Source of the DNA: Delphinus delphis
Taxonomy: Eukaryota > Chordata > Mammalia > Artiodactyla > Delphinidae
NCBI RefSeq assembly: GCF_949987515.2
Contig: NC_082694.2
Coordinates: 18,261,355-18,325,354, forward strand
Length of the DNA: 64,000 nucleotides
Direction: 5' to 3'
In this document: piece after piece, positions 50,353 through 62,641 of the stretch
Layout of the letters: each line of letters opens with the position of its first letter
Numbering within the stretch: the stretch's first letter is position 1
Translations under genes and position numbers: made by a program
Notes under the pieces: model-generated
The model's database searches: none
Told to the model about the DNA's origin: nothing
Seen by the model: the letters and a program-made list of their open reading frames with translations, nothing else

Positions 50353-50597
50353 CCATAAGCAAAGGGTCCACAGCCCGAGGGCTGTGGACCAACACTGGTT
50401 TGCGGCCTGTTAGGAACCAAGCTGCACAGCAGGAGGTGAGTGGCGGCAAGTGAGAGAAGTTTCATTTGCTGTTCCCCATCACTCTCTATTGCTTGCATTA
50501 CCACCTGAACCACCCCCACCATGCCCCACCATGGAAAAATTGCCTTCCACGAAACCGGTCTCTCATGTCAAAAAGGTTGGGGACCGCTGCCATAAAC
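50353..50597 (+). mobile_element. hAT-type nonautonomous DNA transposon with 8-bp TSD
   Basis: An element of about 229 bp (50361-50589) is flanked by CCATAAGC (50353-50360) and CCATAAAC (50590-50597), an 8-bp duplication with one change, the hAT size. The ends read inward as GGGTCC... and GGTTGGGGACCGCTG. It holds a perfect 12-bp-arm palindrome at 50365-50390. There is no transposase. Subfamily not determined. Confidence 0.75.
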
Positions 50598-50729
50598 TGC
50601 TCTTGTTGTCATTTCCCCAAACTTAGTTAAGAGTGCTAGCAACTATCCAGGCATACAAAAGCAGAAATCTGAACTTTTTTCTCAACTTCTACTTTCTCAT
50701 TCACAGAACTAATTAAGCCACCAACTAAT

Positions 50730-51227
50730 GTGTGTGATGAAATAAAATTTCTATCTTAAGGCAAGGCAAGAAAAACTAAGTACAAGATTCTCTGTGTGTT
50801 TGTTTGAGCCTCCTCCCTACTTCCCTACTGAGCAGTGTGCGTCTGCATTACATGTTAACCAAAGCTCCTCAAAGATGGGAGCGCCTGTAAGATCAATATT
50901 TTTTTCTTTCTTCTGGTGTTGGCAATGCAACTTCTTAAAACAATAGTGTTCCTTCCCAACTCTGTAGGGGGTCATGGTGACTTGTTGGTCACTTTGTAAG
51001 TGCTTACTTGGACTAAGTATCTTTACTGAACTTTATATAAAATATCAGTATAACATTTTGATGTAATATTTTTTGTCCAAAAATGTACATGATTGTGCCT
51101 TTGACTTCTAACAGACAGAACAGTTCTCAGAGCTGTCTGAGAGTCTGTTTCCAGGTTAAAAAACTCAGTTTGGCTCCATTAAAATTCCTCTTTTTCTTCT
51201 TGATTGCTAATTGAATTTTTCTTGACA
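50730..51227 (+). mobile_element. Solo LTR of a cetartiodactyl endogenous retrovirus
   Basis: A sense-orientation LTR resembling class I ERV LTRs of cattle and relatives. It ends at CA (51226-51227). It shows a TATA-type box TATATAA (51034-51040) and a poly(A) signal ATTAAA (51178-51183) followed by T-rich sequence. No internal viral genes adjoin. The left boundary is approximate (several TG choices at 50729-50735) and no TSD is evident. Confidence 0.7.
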
Positions 51228-51903
51228 TATATTTGAGTTTCTAAATACCTCTCAACACAATCTCATCTCTACTTTCTTGTATTATTTCAGGATCTCACTA
51301 TTCAGACCTTTTGAAGTCATGTTTTCAGAGTTAAGAATTTATACTGAGAACTTCAGTCCATACATCTTATAAAAATGGAACTCACATCTCTTAAAATAAA
51401 CCCATTGGAAAGGCCCAGATGTGGTATGTAATGTCTTTCAAAATCAGGAGTATTTTCTGCATCAACTACTGCCATACTTCTCTTGTGCCAGAAATCTTCT
51501 CTCCCTGAAAAAGTAAACTTTCAGTTCCTCAAATGACCATGGAATCTCACAATTCTACTTTCGATTGGCCTGAAATATATTTTCTCACCTTGATCCTATA
51601 GAAAATGTCTACACAACTACTAACACAAGGCATAGTCACTTGGCCTTTTGGAACTAGACAACCCATTTAGTTCACTCATGTGGCTTCAATCCTCACGATG
51701 TAACCCTTTTACAGCTCTCATCATTCTGAACTGCAGTTGTCTTGTGCATATTCTGAATTAGGCTGACTCATTCTTACAAATAGTTGATGCAGTAAATGTT
51801 CCTTGTGCAAGTTAGTTGAGAATACATTCTGCTCTCCATTATGGCTATTGTCTCCATACTGCCATTAACATGTCATGCTTACTTATTACACTCACCTCTT
51901 CTT
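51228..51903. other. Unique sequence, nothing recognised
   Basis: No feature could be supported. Confidence 0.5.
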
Positions 51904-52127
51904 CTGAGTTTTTTTTTTTTTTTTTGCGGTACGCGGGCATCTCACTGTTGTGGCCTCTGCCGTTGCGGAGCACAGGCTCCAGACGCACAGACTCAGCGAC
52001 CATGGCTCACGGGTCCAGCTGCTCCGCAGCATGTGGGATCCTCCCAGACCGGGGCACAAACCCTCGTCCCCTGCATCGGCAGGCGGACTCTCAACCACTG
52101 CGCCACCAGGGAAGCCCCTGAGTTTTA
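51904..52127 (-). mobile_element. CHR-type SINE with short TSD
   Basis: Reverse-orientation copy (51913-52118). The flanking repeat CTGAGTTTT (51904-51912 and 52119-52127) is 9 bp. The body is near the family norm. The several frames of 65-100 residues through it are repeat artefacts. Confidence 0.92.
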
Positions 52128-52271
52128 ATTTATATCTTTTTTTCCTTCTTCAACGGGTGCTCTTTTTCACTTTACAATATTTTTTTGGTAAACATTACTT
52201 CTATTAATTCTCATAACATCATTGTGATTTAAGCATTTTATCTGCTTTAATTGTAAAATTAAATGAGACTT
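52128..52271. other. Unique sequence, nothing recognised
   Basis: No feature could be supported. Confidence 0.4.
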
Positions 52272-52509
52272 AGAATTAATGCCTGCCAAGCTCCAAGCCA
52301 ATCTCCCTGTGCTATGTTGCTGTTTCCCACCAGCCAACTATTTTACATTCAGTAGTGTCTATATGTTGATGCTACTCTATGGCTGATTCGCTTTGTGGTG
52401 CAACAGAAACTAACACGGTATTGTGAAGAAATTATAGTCCAATAAAGATCTATTAAAAAAATAGTAAAAAAAAAAAATTAAAAAAAAAAAAAGAATTAAT
52501 GACTGCCAA
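52272..52509 (+). mobile_element. Short L1 3' end with 5' inversion and TSD
   Basis: AGAATTAATGCCTGCCAA (52272-52289) and AGAATTAATGACTGCCAA (52492-52509) flank a 202-bp insertion. The left part to about 52378 is L1 3'UTR in reverse. From 52379 it is L1 3'UTR in sense, with AATAAA intact and an A-rich tail. This is a small twin-primed insertion. Confidence 0.88.
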
Positions 52510-52779
52510 AAAGTCTAACACTCAACAACTAGCAGAACCATGTAAGGAAACCAGAACTGATGCTAAAATTAATTGTATTCTTACCATATAATATTATAAC
52601 CCCATCTAAACTCTACATCTGAAAAATATCACAGTCACTCCCTTTATTACTTTGCCTGATTAATCTAGGCTTAAAAGATCTGCTTCTCCTGTAGTTACCT
52701 ATGTCAATTACTTTCTGAATCACAGATAACTGGATCATATGCTATTTTTTATAATCCTCTAATGATTTATGTTATCACA
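52510..52779. other. Unique sequence, nothing recognised
   Basis: No feature could be supported. Confidence 0.5.
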
Positions 52780-52925
52780 TTCAGACTCCTAGTCTGAGAT
52801 CCAAATTCTTCATTTGTAAAATGGAGATATTAATATAAATCTCATAAGATTAAAACAAATGTTAAATGTGTATAGCATGTAAAAAATGTAGCTCAAGGTC
52901 AGTACATATTAAGACCTCATCATAT
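52780..52925 (-). mobile_element. MIR SINE fragment
   Basis: Reverse MIR: 'ttcatttgtaaaatggagat', 'aaatctcataagattaaaac', 'gtatagcatgtaaaaaatgt'. Confidence 0.6.
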
Positions 52926-53599
52926 ATTAATTTTTATTATTTATTTAAGGTAAACTAAATGTTTGTAATATCAACGTTTGTCTCTTTGCCACTATATATT
53001 ACATACCCTATTACATAGTATAATCAAATACTAACTAATTGATAATGTAGGCTTTATGCTTTTCCTACTTATAATGATGTTTTAAGGTGTAGTATGAGGG
53101 TTTAAGCATCTTCATATATTATATATAAAATTTTCCTTATTGATTCGTTAGGATGGAAAAATCTTTATCCTGGTTTTAGAAGTACAAATAAATTCATTGC
53201 AACAAGAAAAAGTAATCAAAGCATAAAAATTGGATAGCAAAAGGAGTAAAGGGAAATACTGTTTTTGCAAAACATGATTAACCTCCCAAAACTATTTGAA
53301 GAGCTAATTAGAGTAGTGAGATATTTACTTACAAGTAAGAGAAATACTGAAAGCAAGATTTTGTGTAAAAATGGTATGTAAATTATTATGTCATCTCCAT
53401 TTAAGGGAATAAATTACCTGTATATATGCCCCAGAGATATAGCAGTATTTCTTAATTTATGTATAAATAAGAATATAGAAATTAATAGATTTGAATTAGG
53501 GTGAACAAGTACAATAATCTATGATGTATAATTTTTCTTTAGTTGTTAAGATGCAAATCTCGAGGATCACCCTCTAATTCTCTGTATTGTAGACTCACA
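52926..53599. other. AT-rich unique sequence
   Basis: No feature could be supported. Confidence 0.5.
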
Positions 53600-54365
53600 A
53601 GCAATACTTCAGCAAATGCTGTTAGCTGAAAATATCTCCAGAATTTTGCCATATTTTTCCACCTCCACTTTCCCTCTTTCCAAATCACAAATATCTGTCA
53701 CCTGGATGATTCTAATAGCCTCTTTCTTGGTCTCCTTGCTTCCATTTGGTCCCCTAATTATATAATCCACATAGTTGTTATTTACTGTGCTCGTTTGAGG
53801 CATAAGTCAGAGTAGGTTCCTCTACTCTGTAGAATAATCAGATGGCCTCCACTTTTTACAGAGCAAAATCCAAATTATTTTAAAAGTCCTGCATAACCTG
53901 GCTCCACTCTACTTTTCTTGTTTCTCCCTCCTAGCAGTCTCTCCCTCCTGTTCTTGACTCTGGACAGATTATGGTTGTGCTGTTACTGAAACTAGCCAAA
54001 CACACTCCAGATGCAAGGCTTTTGAACTTGCTTTTCCCCATTCATGGTAACTTTTTGTGATCCATAATGCAAATGACTTATTTCCTCACTGTATTCAAGC
54101 ATCTCTTCAAATGTTGCCTAATTAGAGTATAGTCTCTTCCTTGACCTCTCTAGATAATATAGAATTTCTAGCCTTCCCCAAGACTCTTGTCCTTTCACTT
54201 CTTTTTGTCTTTCTATAGAGTTTCGTAAAATCTATCCTACCTATTAAGAAATGTAGGCTCCACGATGGCAAAGGAGCCATTTTATTCACTACATTGTTCA
54301 CGCATGTGGAATGTGACTTGCCATCTACAACATCCTCAGCCAATATCAAATAAATGATGTGAAAA
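53600..54365 (+). mobile_element. L2 LINE fragment (C-terminal coding region and 3' end)
   Basis: Sense L2 in order: 'ctggatgattctaatagcct', 'tcttggtctccttgcttcca', 'gcaaaatccaaattatttta', 'cctgcataacctggctccac', 'catctcttcaaatgttgcc', 'atgtaggctccacgatggc', and 'atatcaaataaatgatgtg'. This is one of the longer ancient repeats in the window. All frames are broken. Confidence 0.8.
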
Positions 54366-54499
54366 ATGATTAGGAAGATTTGAAAAACAAATGCCAAACT
54401 AAGATTTTATTGGCAACGTATATAACTGACTAAATTTTTATATATTATTGTATTATTACATAAGGTGCTCTTATAAATCAAGGATATTATTTTCTCAGT

Positions 54500-55285
54500 T
54501 AAGAGGGAAATTTTCAAAAGAAGAACTACAAGTCATATATAAATATTTGAAAAGTAGGTAAACCTCACTAGAAATAAAAAAATGTGAAATTTTACTGCCT
54601 AACTATGTAACCAAGGAAAACTGAGATTGATCTATTTCAAGTTAGAGGAGCATGTTGAGAAACACATTTTCACATACTACTATTATAACAGAAAGGTTGG
54701 TAAAACAGTGTTGGAGATAATATAACAATGTTGATGAAAGTTAAAATGTGTATATTCTTTGAACAAGCAATTAATTCTTCCCACCAACAATTTATCCTCA
54801 GTAAATAATTGACAAAGTCCATGAAAATGCATAAACATTGTTTTTCATATTCATGAAGACTCTTCATCACAGCACTCTAGCTAATAAAAAATAGAAACAA
54901 ATTAATTGCCATCAGTACCACACCGGTTAATTAAATTGAGTGTACATGTATGGAATATATATTACATAGTAAACAGATATGACAGATTGAACTTTTATAT
55001 TTCTTAATGTAAGAATATTTCTGTGACACATATGGAGGTAAATAAGCCATTGCAAGTCAATTTAATAGTGTGATATCACTTTTGTTTATAAAGCCATTAT
55101 TCAACTTCTACCGAAAGAAAGAAAGGCAGAGAGATTCTTAAAGAAAAAATGGTAAGGCTATCTCATGATGGTGTAATTGCAATTATGTAAGATGTATTTT
55201 TCTTCTCTACATTTACATGTTTTCTGGATTTTTGTCCATAGACATGGTTTTAGATATTTCAGAAAAGCAATAAATTAAATAAAAG
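54500..55285 (+). mobile_element. Old L1M-type fragment (ORF2 end plus 3'UTR)
   Basis: 'ttcaaaagaagaactacaag', 'aaacctcactagaaataaaa', 'ctagctaataaaaaatagaaac', 'accacaccggttaattaaat' and 'acatgttttctggatttttg' follow old L1 order. Decayed. Confidence 0.7.
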
Positions 55286-56599
55286 CAATTGCCTAGGTTT
55301 TACCTGTCTTAGGGCAAGACAGAAATGGGAATTTATATAATGTACAGATTACACCAGATATTGTACTAACTGCTTTCCTATACCTATTATATGATGGTAC
55401 ATGTATAAATATATGGTGGTATTTTTTCTGTTTTTCTAATAAGGATTTAATAACATACCTGCAGGTAGTCATATGTGGTGCTGGAATCTAATTCTAGGTT
55501 TAAGTCATTTGTAATCTGAAGTGGATTATCCAATTATAAATTCAAACATTTTGAAGTACCATTGGTTTAAATACCTTAGTATTTTGTTTTAATTGTTGTC
55601 AGTTTAGCAACATGTGGTAGATTACATGAATCCTTGAGAAATATTTACTTTTCCCTCCCTCCCTTGCCTGAGAAGAGTACAAAATCATATTTCTTTATAT
55701 AGGGCCATGTGACAGGTTTTGCCAATGGAATATGAGAAGAAGTGAAGATGCCAGTTCCCAGCAAGGCTTGCACTGGGGCTTTTGAGTTCTATCATCTGCC
55801 GCAAGCAAATCATACCACAGGTAGAAGCTATACCTTTAGCCTAAAAGATAAATAATTTACCACCTCAGGGTAAAACATCTATGTAGTTTGTTTTCAAATC
55901 ATCAGCAAGAAGCTTTCATAATTATCAAGGATATCTGCAGAAGCTCTTACCATCTGTTTCATTCGATAGAAGGTTAGCAAAAATTCTCAAGTTCTCACCA
56001 AGCCTTTGTGAATCTCACTCGTCCTTCTCAAGGCTGCCAATGTGTCTGACTGCAACCATTTCTTGAGAACAATGGTTTTCCTCCTTTCCATCTTCCAAAG
56101 CTCACCTGAGTTCTTCTCATTTGCAAATTCAAGCCAAGTACCATATTAAGAAAGGGAAAATGAGAAATGTAGCTCCTGATTTCCATGCTACAATGAAGAG
56201 GGCAATGCATAATGGAGTAATAATTATGCTCAGGTAACAGCACACTATCTGCAAGGGCACCATTTTCTAATATAGCTCAAAATAATGTATAAATATTTAA
56301 ACAGTTGATGAAGCATTTTAAGAAGTTATGGTTTTTCCTTGGCTCTATTAGTAAATCAACATATGAGTTTGAGTAACCAGCTATAACTCCATGAGAATTA
56401 GTTTAAACATATGTAAAATGAGGCAATTGAACTGGATTACCATAAATATTCTTTATAACACTGAATTTAGATCCCATCAATGATGGATTAAAAGACTGTC
56501 AAAGAAATATGTATATCTGATATTTAATCTGCTAAACGTACACAGTTTTGGTAAGAGATTATTGTTTAATTTGGATTATGTTCCTATGGAAATGATTTT
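55286..56599. other. Unique sequence with a possible old repeat
   Basis: 55690-55830 (gggccatgtgacaggttttgc, then 'ccaatggaatatgagaag') resembles a common mammalian interspersed repeat that I cannot name. The rest is unrecognised; the frame at 56028-56243 has no domain. Confidence 0.4.
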
Positions 56600-56900
56600 T
56601 TTTTCCTCAATTGTTTGTACTAATTGGCTTGGTGGGAAACAGCTCATTATCTGAGTCCAATAAGTGCACATTGTTAGATTTCACTGCATTTGGCCATAAT
56701 CCCATTCCCAATGCCTTTAGAGGCACACTTTCACTTATGCTAATTACTAGTGCTTGTCAATCTCATCACACATTCCTTTGTACCTCTGCCACACTGTGTA
56801 ACTATTCAGTCTATCTCATGACATAACCTAATGTGTGTTGTTTTCTCTGTGTATTAGCTCCATGTCTGCACTAAAGGATGACACTCATAGAAACTAAATG
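56600..56900. other. Non-repetitive block, possible conserved noncoding element
   Basis: Balanced composition, no repeat motif, and several homeodomain-type ATTA/TAAT cores. The frame at 56611-56826 lacks any domain. Conservation cannot be judged from one sequence. Confidence 0.2.
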
Positions 56901-57810
56901 CTTATCTTGGGGGATCAGCATAGAAATATCTAAAAGAAAAGGTAACAAGATTAAGAACTATAACATGATCTATGAGAAAACAAATTATCTAGGAGGGTAA
57001 CTAGATTTGGTCCCATGGTTGCAGAAACATTCTAGATTCATGGCCTTTATCTGATGTTTTGGAATAAAAGCTGACTGCTGGCATACTATGTAAGAATTGA
57101 TACCAGAGATGACAAATGAAGAAGAAAGTGTCCATAGTATGCAGTCAATATAGGAAACTCTTGGACTTACCTGATGTTAGATTAGGTTTTATGTACAGTT
57201 TCATTACTTACTTTGAGTGCACAATGCAGCTTCTAAACTTTTTGAGAGAAGATTTCCCCTCATGTCTCTAAGTGAAATGGTAAAACCTGTTCTTCTCAGG
57301 CCGTTGTGTAGTTACACTTATCAAAATCCCAAAGATGAGTTGTTTAGATGAAGCTGGTTATGATGATTAATCAGAATATTATATACATGACAACTATTTT
57401 GATTAATAAATAGAGTGATTTAGTCCTAAATTTTTAAAAGAAAATAAGATAGTGCAAAAACTACTGGTAGTTATCAGAGAAATACACAACTTATAGTTAG
57501 GGCAAATATACATCCCTTTTGGCCCATTATTAGTTTTTCTGGCATAATTTTAATAGCATCCACTTTACTTTCAAAATTGTCACAATTTTGATGATATATA
57601 GTGAATTTGGATAACGGTGTGCAGTTTTTCACCATTTTAGAGGTTCATAAAATAATAGAACTCCAGAAAATACCTGCCTTTGAGCTGTCTACAAGCTTTA
57701 GAGTTGGACAAAGACAGGAGTGATGAGAGGGTGTTAGACATTATAGTACCTGTAAAACCAGATATCTTGCCCTCAAGATAAAATCAGGCAATGAAGATTT
57801 GCTCATTGCT
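56901..57810. other. AT-rich unique sequence
   Basis: No feature could be supported. Confidence 0.5.
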
Positions 57811-58148
57811 ATGGGCTAAATAGTTCTATGCCCTCAAAATTCATATGTTGAAACCTAATCCCCAGTGTGATGATGTTTGAAATTAAGGGCTTTGTAAAGT
57901 GATTAGGTCATGAGAGTGGAGCCTCATGAATGGGATCAGCACACTCATAGAAGAGGCCTGAGAGCTCTCTCAACCCTTCCACCAGGTGAGGACTGTTTAT
58001 GAACAAGGAAGCAGGTCCTTGCCAGATACTGAATCTGCCAATGGCCTGGCCTTAGATTGCCTAGCTTCTAGAAGTGTGAGAAATAAATTTCTCTCACTTA
58101 TAATCCATCCAGTTGATGGTATTTTTCATAGCAATCTGAATAAACTGA
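57811..58148 (+). mobile_element. MLT1-type LTR (ERVL-MaLR)
   Basis: Motifs in MLT1 order: 'aaattcatatgttgaaacct', 'aatccccagtgtgatgatgt', 'gtgattaggtcatgagagtg', 'agcctcatgaatgggatcag', 'gatactgaatctgccaatgg', 'aagtgtgagaaataaatttc', 'atccagttgatggtattttt'. A nearly complete solo LTR without internal sequence. Confidence 0.85.
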
Positions 58149-58638
58149 CATTTATGTGTTGATCTTCTTCTACAAGCTTTTCATTAGTTTCATAGGCATA
58201 CAAGTATTTACATGTGTCTTAGGTAAGTGTCAAGGTGCTGCTGACAGAAAAGATTAAAAGATCTTCCTAACTTAGCAAGACCAAAAAAATAAGAAAAAAA
58301 TGTAGTGGTAGGAATGTACTTGAGTATACATAAATTGTGGGGGAAAATAAGTAGGGTACTATATCCAGGGAAAGTGGAATAAAGAGTGAATAGTCAAAAA
58401 AGCACTTTCAGGTGAGTCCACTTAAATAAATTTGTTGACAAACAGCACAAATCCCAAGCAGTGTCAATTAGAGAATATTTCCAAATAGAAGGGGACAATT
58501 TGATCAAATAAAAATGATGTTATGGATATGACAAAACTCATAAATTCCAACCAGAACTGCTACATAAATTGTGGGGATCAGTGACAAATGCAAAAATAGG
58601 ATTACTTGTTCAAAAATTATTAAGAATTTCAAGACTTC
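58149..58638. other. Unique sequence, nothing recognised
   Basis: No feature could be supported. Confidence 0.5.
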
Positions 58639-58879
58639 AAGAATAGAGCATTAGGGCTTCCCTGGTGGCGCAGTGGTTGAGAGTCTGCCTGCCGATGCAG
58701 GGGACACGGGTTCGTGCCCCAGTCCAGGAGGATCCCACATGCTGTGGAGCGGCTGAGCCCATGAGCCATGGCCACTGAGCCCGCGCGTCCGGAGCCTGTG
58801 CTCCACAACGGGAGAGGCCACAACAGTGAGAGGCCCGCGTACTGCAAAAAAAAAAAAAAAAAAAAAGAATAGAGCATTA
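58639..58879 (+). mobile_element. CHR-type SINE with TSD
   Basis: Sense-orientation copy (58654-58864) with an intact B-box GGTTCGTGCCC and a pure A tail. A perfect 15-bp repeat AAGAATAGAGCATTA flanks it at 58639-58653 and 58865-58879. One of the youngest-looking copies here. Confidence 0.95.
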
Positions 58880-59689
58880 ATGCAAACATTGGATCTGTAT
58901 AGGTAGATGGGTTACATGCACAGAAATTGTTCCTATCACAGATAAATCATGGGAAGAAGGTATCCTACTAGAACATAAACATAGATAATCATTATATCGA
59001 TACTGGTTAGCTACTTTTGATGATCACAACTTGATAGATGAAATTTCCTGTTGAATCTGAGTTTATAAATGTCATCTCAATTTTGCATGAAGCACTACTT
59101 TTCTGGCACATCCACAGATCCTGGTCTTTGTAGGGAAGAATGAGATTGCCCAATATGTGAACCAGGGAATTCTCCCTAGAACATTTATCAGATCTATTTA
59201 TTAAGTGATATTTAGTAGAGAGGAACTGAAGTTACATCTGGGTCTTACAGTATTAGCATTTTCTGCCCATTTTCAAACCCAGTTGCAACTATGACTTTGC
59301 TTTTGAGACAGTGGTTTCAAATTTTTAGAGCACTTATATGAAAATAGGTATCTCCCATTGAGCCTAACATCTAGCCTGATGCACTGTGAGTTAAACTCTG
59401 AAAATTGCATCAATTTATCCTAGGTGAAGCTAGTTATTAAAGAATTTATCTGAAGATATAGTTTTGATCATTATTCAGGTGAGAAGGAGGAAAGTGGCAT
59501 CATTCTGGTGGATAAGTCTGTCTTCTTGGTAGATAATATCACATGTAGCTTTCCACTATAGAGGGTTACAGAAAGTTTACCAGCATTTTCTGAGAAAATG
59601 AAAGAATACAACAAGAAGTTCTGCATGTAAAACTCCCAGTAATATGTGCCCTGAGATACTGTGTAATAATTATGCATCTACTATGTCTC
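58880..59689. other. Unique sequence, nothing recognised
   Basis: The minus frame at 59471-59677 has no domain. Confidence 0.5.
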
Positions 59690-59915
59690 CTATACTCTCC
59701 TATAAGATTTAACCCAGCTATATCATATAATTTCTAAGATAAATGGAAAGTCATTGTTACTTTGTTCATTTTGGAGAATATGGAAACTGAGATTCCAATT
59801 CCAATAATAATTCCAAATTATTCTAAATAATTTCCCAAAGATATATAGCCAATGATTAATGGAGCCATGATTTGAATTCAGGCATGTGTGACTTCAAAGA
59901 GCCTAGTCATTCATA
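59690..59915 (+). mobile_element. MIR SINE fragment
   Basis: 'gaatatggaaactgagattc', 'aatttcccaaagatatatag', 'ggagccatgatttgaattca' follow MIR order, with an internal AT-rich expansion near 59797-59830. Confidence 0.6.
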
Positions 59916-60498
59916 CAAAGCCACAACACATAAGCAACATCTGAGAGGTACAGATTTTTCTTGACCTTCATGTAAGTGCATTATAACACAAGAAATACTT
60001 TTCAACTAGAAAGTGCAGTGCCCATCTCTTGCAAGATGGTTTTTAGAAGGTGAATTGGCTGCAGTTAATACCTGGGGACTGAAAAAAAATATGTCTGGGA
60101 GTAAATCTGTGCTAGAAAAGTAGTGTTTCATTGGATTCATCTAAAGATAAAATAATTTAAAATGGTAATATGATTCAATAGAAGTAAGCAGCAGATGTAG
60201 CATTTTCCTATTATGAAAGCAAAGTCCCTGTGACATAGCACAAAGGAAGTTGTTGTATTGGTAATACAAACTGTTTTACTGATAGTATCTCTCTCACTTG
60301 GTGATGATTTTAGCCAACTAGATGTAGGAAACAGACCTCGTGTATCTTAAAAAGATCTAATATAATCAAATCCTCACTTAAATTACCACCTTTCCAGAAC
60401 AACCTCCATGTTATTTCCCAAACTCCTAGTTTGTATTCCATATATTCAGTTACTTATTTCACTTTACTGTGGCATAAAGTTGGTATAAATAACTTCTA
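59916..60498. other. Unique sequence, nothing recognised
   Basis: Left flank of the second long L1. Confidence 0.5.
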
Positions 60499-62641
60499 GG
60501 GGGACCTTCAAGATGGCAGAAGAGTAAGATGTGGAGATCACCTTCCTCCCCACAAATACATCAAAAATACATCTACATGTGGAACAACTCCTACAGAATA
60601 CCTACTGAAGGCGGGCAGAAGACCTCAGACTTTCCAAAAGGCAAGAAACTCCCCACGTACCTGAGTAGGGCAAAAGCAAAAAGGAAAAACAGAGACAAAA
60701 AGAATAGGGACAGGACGTGCACCTCTGGGAGGGAGCTGTGAAGGAGGAAAAGTTTCCACACACTAGGAAGCCCCTTCACTGGTGGAGACAGGGGGTGGGT
60801 GGGTGGGAAGCTTCAGAGCCATGGGGGAGAGTGCAGCAACAGGGGTGCAGAGGGCAAAGTGGAGAGATTCCCACACAGAGGACTGCTGATGACCAGCACT
60901 CACCAGCCTGAGAGGCTTATCTGCTCACATGCTGGGGCAGGTGATGGCTGGGAGCTGAGGCTCAGGCCTCAGAGGCCACATCCCAAAGAAAGGACTGGAG
61001 ATGGCTGCATGAACATAACCTAAAGGAGGCTAGTGTGTCAGAACTAGCCAGGAAGGAGTCAAGGAAAAAGTCTGGAACTGCCAGAGATGCAGGAGACCAT
61101 TGTTTTGGGGTGTGCAAGGAGAGGGGATTCAGAGCACCACCTAAACGAACTCCAGAGATGGGTATGAGCCATGGCTATTGGGGCAGACACCTGAGATGGG
61201 CAAGAAATGCTAAGGATGTTGCTGCAGCCACCAAAAAGCCTGTGTGCAATCACAGGTCACTATCCACAGCTCCCCTCCTGGGAGTCTGTGCAGCCCGCCA
61301 CTCCCAGGGTCCCATGACCCAGGGACAACTTACTGGGAGAACACATGGCGCACCTCAGGCTGGTGCAAAGTCACTGCTGGCTTCTGCTGCCACAAACTCG
61401 CCTTGCATTCCATACCCCTCCCTCCCCCAGCTTGAGTGAGCCAGAGATCCCTAATCAGCTGCTGCTTTAACCAGGTCCTGTCTAGGCAGGAACAGACGCC
61501 CTCAGGCAACGTACACGCAGAGGTAGGGCCAATCCAAAGCTGAACCACAGCAGATGGACAAACATAGAAGAGAAAGAGAAATTTCTCCCAGCAGCCTCAG
61601 GAGCAGTGGATTAAATCTCCACAATCAACTTAATGTACCCTGCATCTGTGGAATACCTGAATAGACAGTGAATCATCCGAAAATTGAGGTGGTGGACTTT
61701 GGGAGCAACTGTAGCCTTGGGGTTTGCTGTATGCAACTGACTGGTTTCTGGTTTTATGTTTATCTGAGTTTAGTATTTAGAGTTTATTATCATTGGTAGA
61801 TTTGTTTATTGATTTGGTTGTTCTCTTCCTTTTATATATTTTCGTTTTTCTAATTTTGTGAGTGTGTATGTGTATGCTTCTTTATGTGATTTTGTCTGTA
61901 TAGCTTTGCTTTTACCATTTGTCTGATGGATCTCTGTCCATTTTTGGTTTTTGGGGTTTTTTTTTCCTTTTTTTAGTATAGTTTTTAGTATTTGTTATCA
62001 TTGGTGGATTTGTTATTTGGTTTCGTTCCCTCTTCCTTCTTTCTTTGTTTTACTACTATTTTATTTAATAACTTTTTTATTTTAATTTATTTTGTTTATT
62101 TATTCTTTCTGTCTTTCTTTCTTTTCCTCCTTTTCTTCTCAGCCATGTGGCTGACAGGGTCTTGGTATTCCAACCAAAGTGACAGGTATGAGCCTCTGAG
62201 TTGGGAGAGCTGAGTTCAGAACATTGGTCCACCAGAGACCTCCCAATCTCATGTAATATCAAATGGTAAAAGCTCTCTCAGAGATCTCCATCCCAACACT
62301 AAAAGCCAGCTCCACTCAATGACCTGCAAGTTACAGTGCTGGACACCTTATGTCAAACAATTATCAAGAAAGGAACACAACCCCACCTATTAGCAGAGAG
62401 GTTACATAAAATCATATTAAGTTCACAGACACCCCAAAACACACAACAGGATGTGGTACTGTCCAGCAGAAAGACAAGATCCAGCCTCATCCACAATAAC
62501 ACAGCCACCAGTCACCTCCACCAGGAAGCCTACACAACCCAATGAACCAACCTTATCCACTGGGGACAGACACCAAAAACAATGGAAACTACAACCTGCA
62601 GCCTGTGAAAAGGAGACCTCAAACACAGTAAGTTAAGCAAA
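60499..62641 (+). promoter_or_regulatory. L1 copy 2 5'UTR (internal promoter region)
   Basis: A YY1-type site CAAGATGGC lies at 60509-60517, in the place where human L1 has one that sets the transcription start. The body parallels copy 1 but most CpG sites are TG or CA. Frames of 60-134 residues on both strands here are not genes. Confidence 0.85.
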
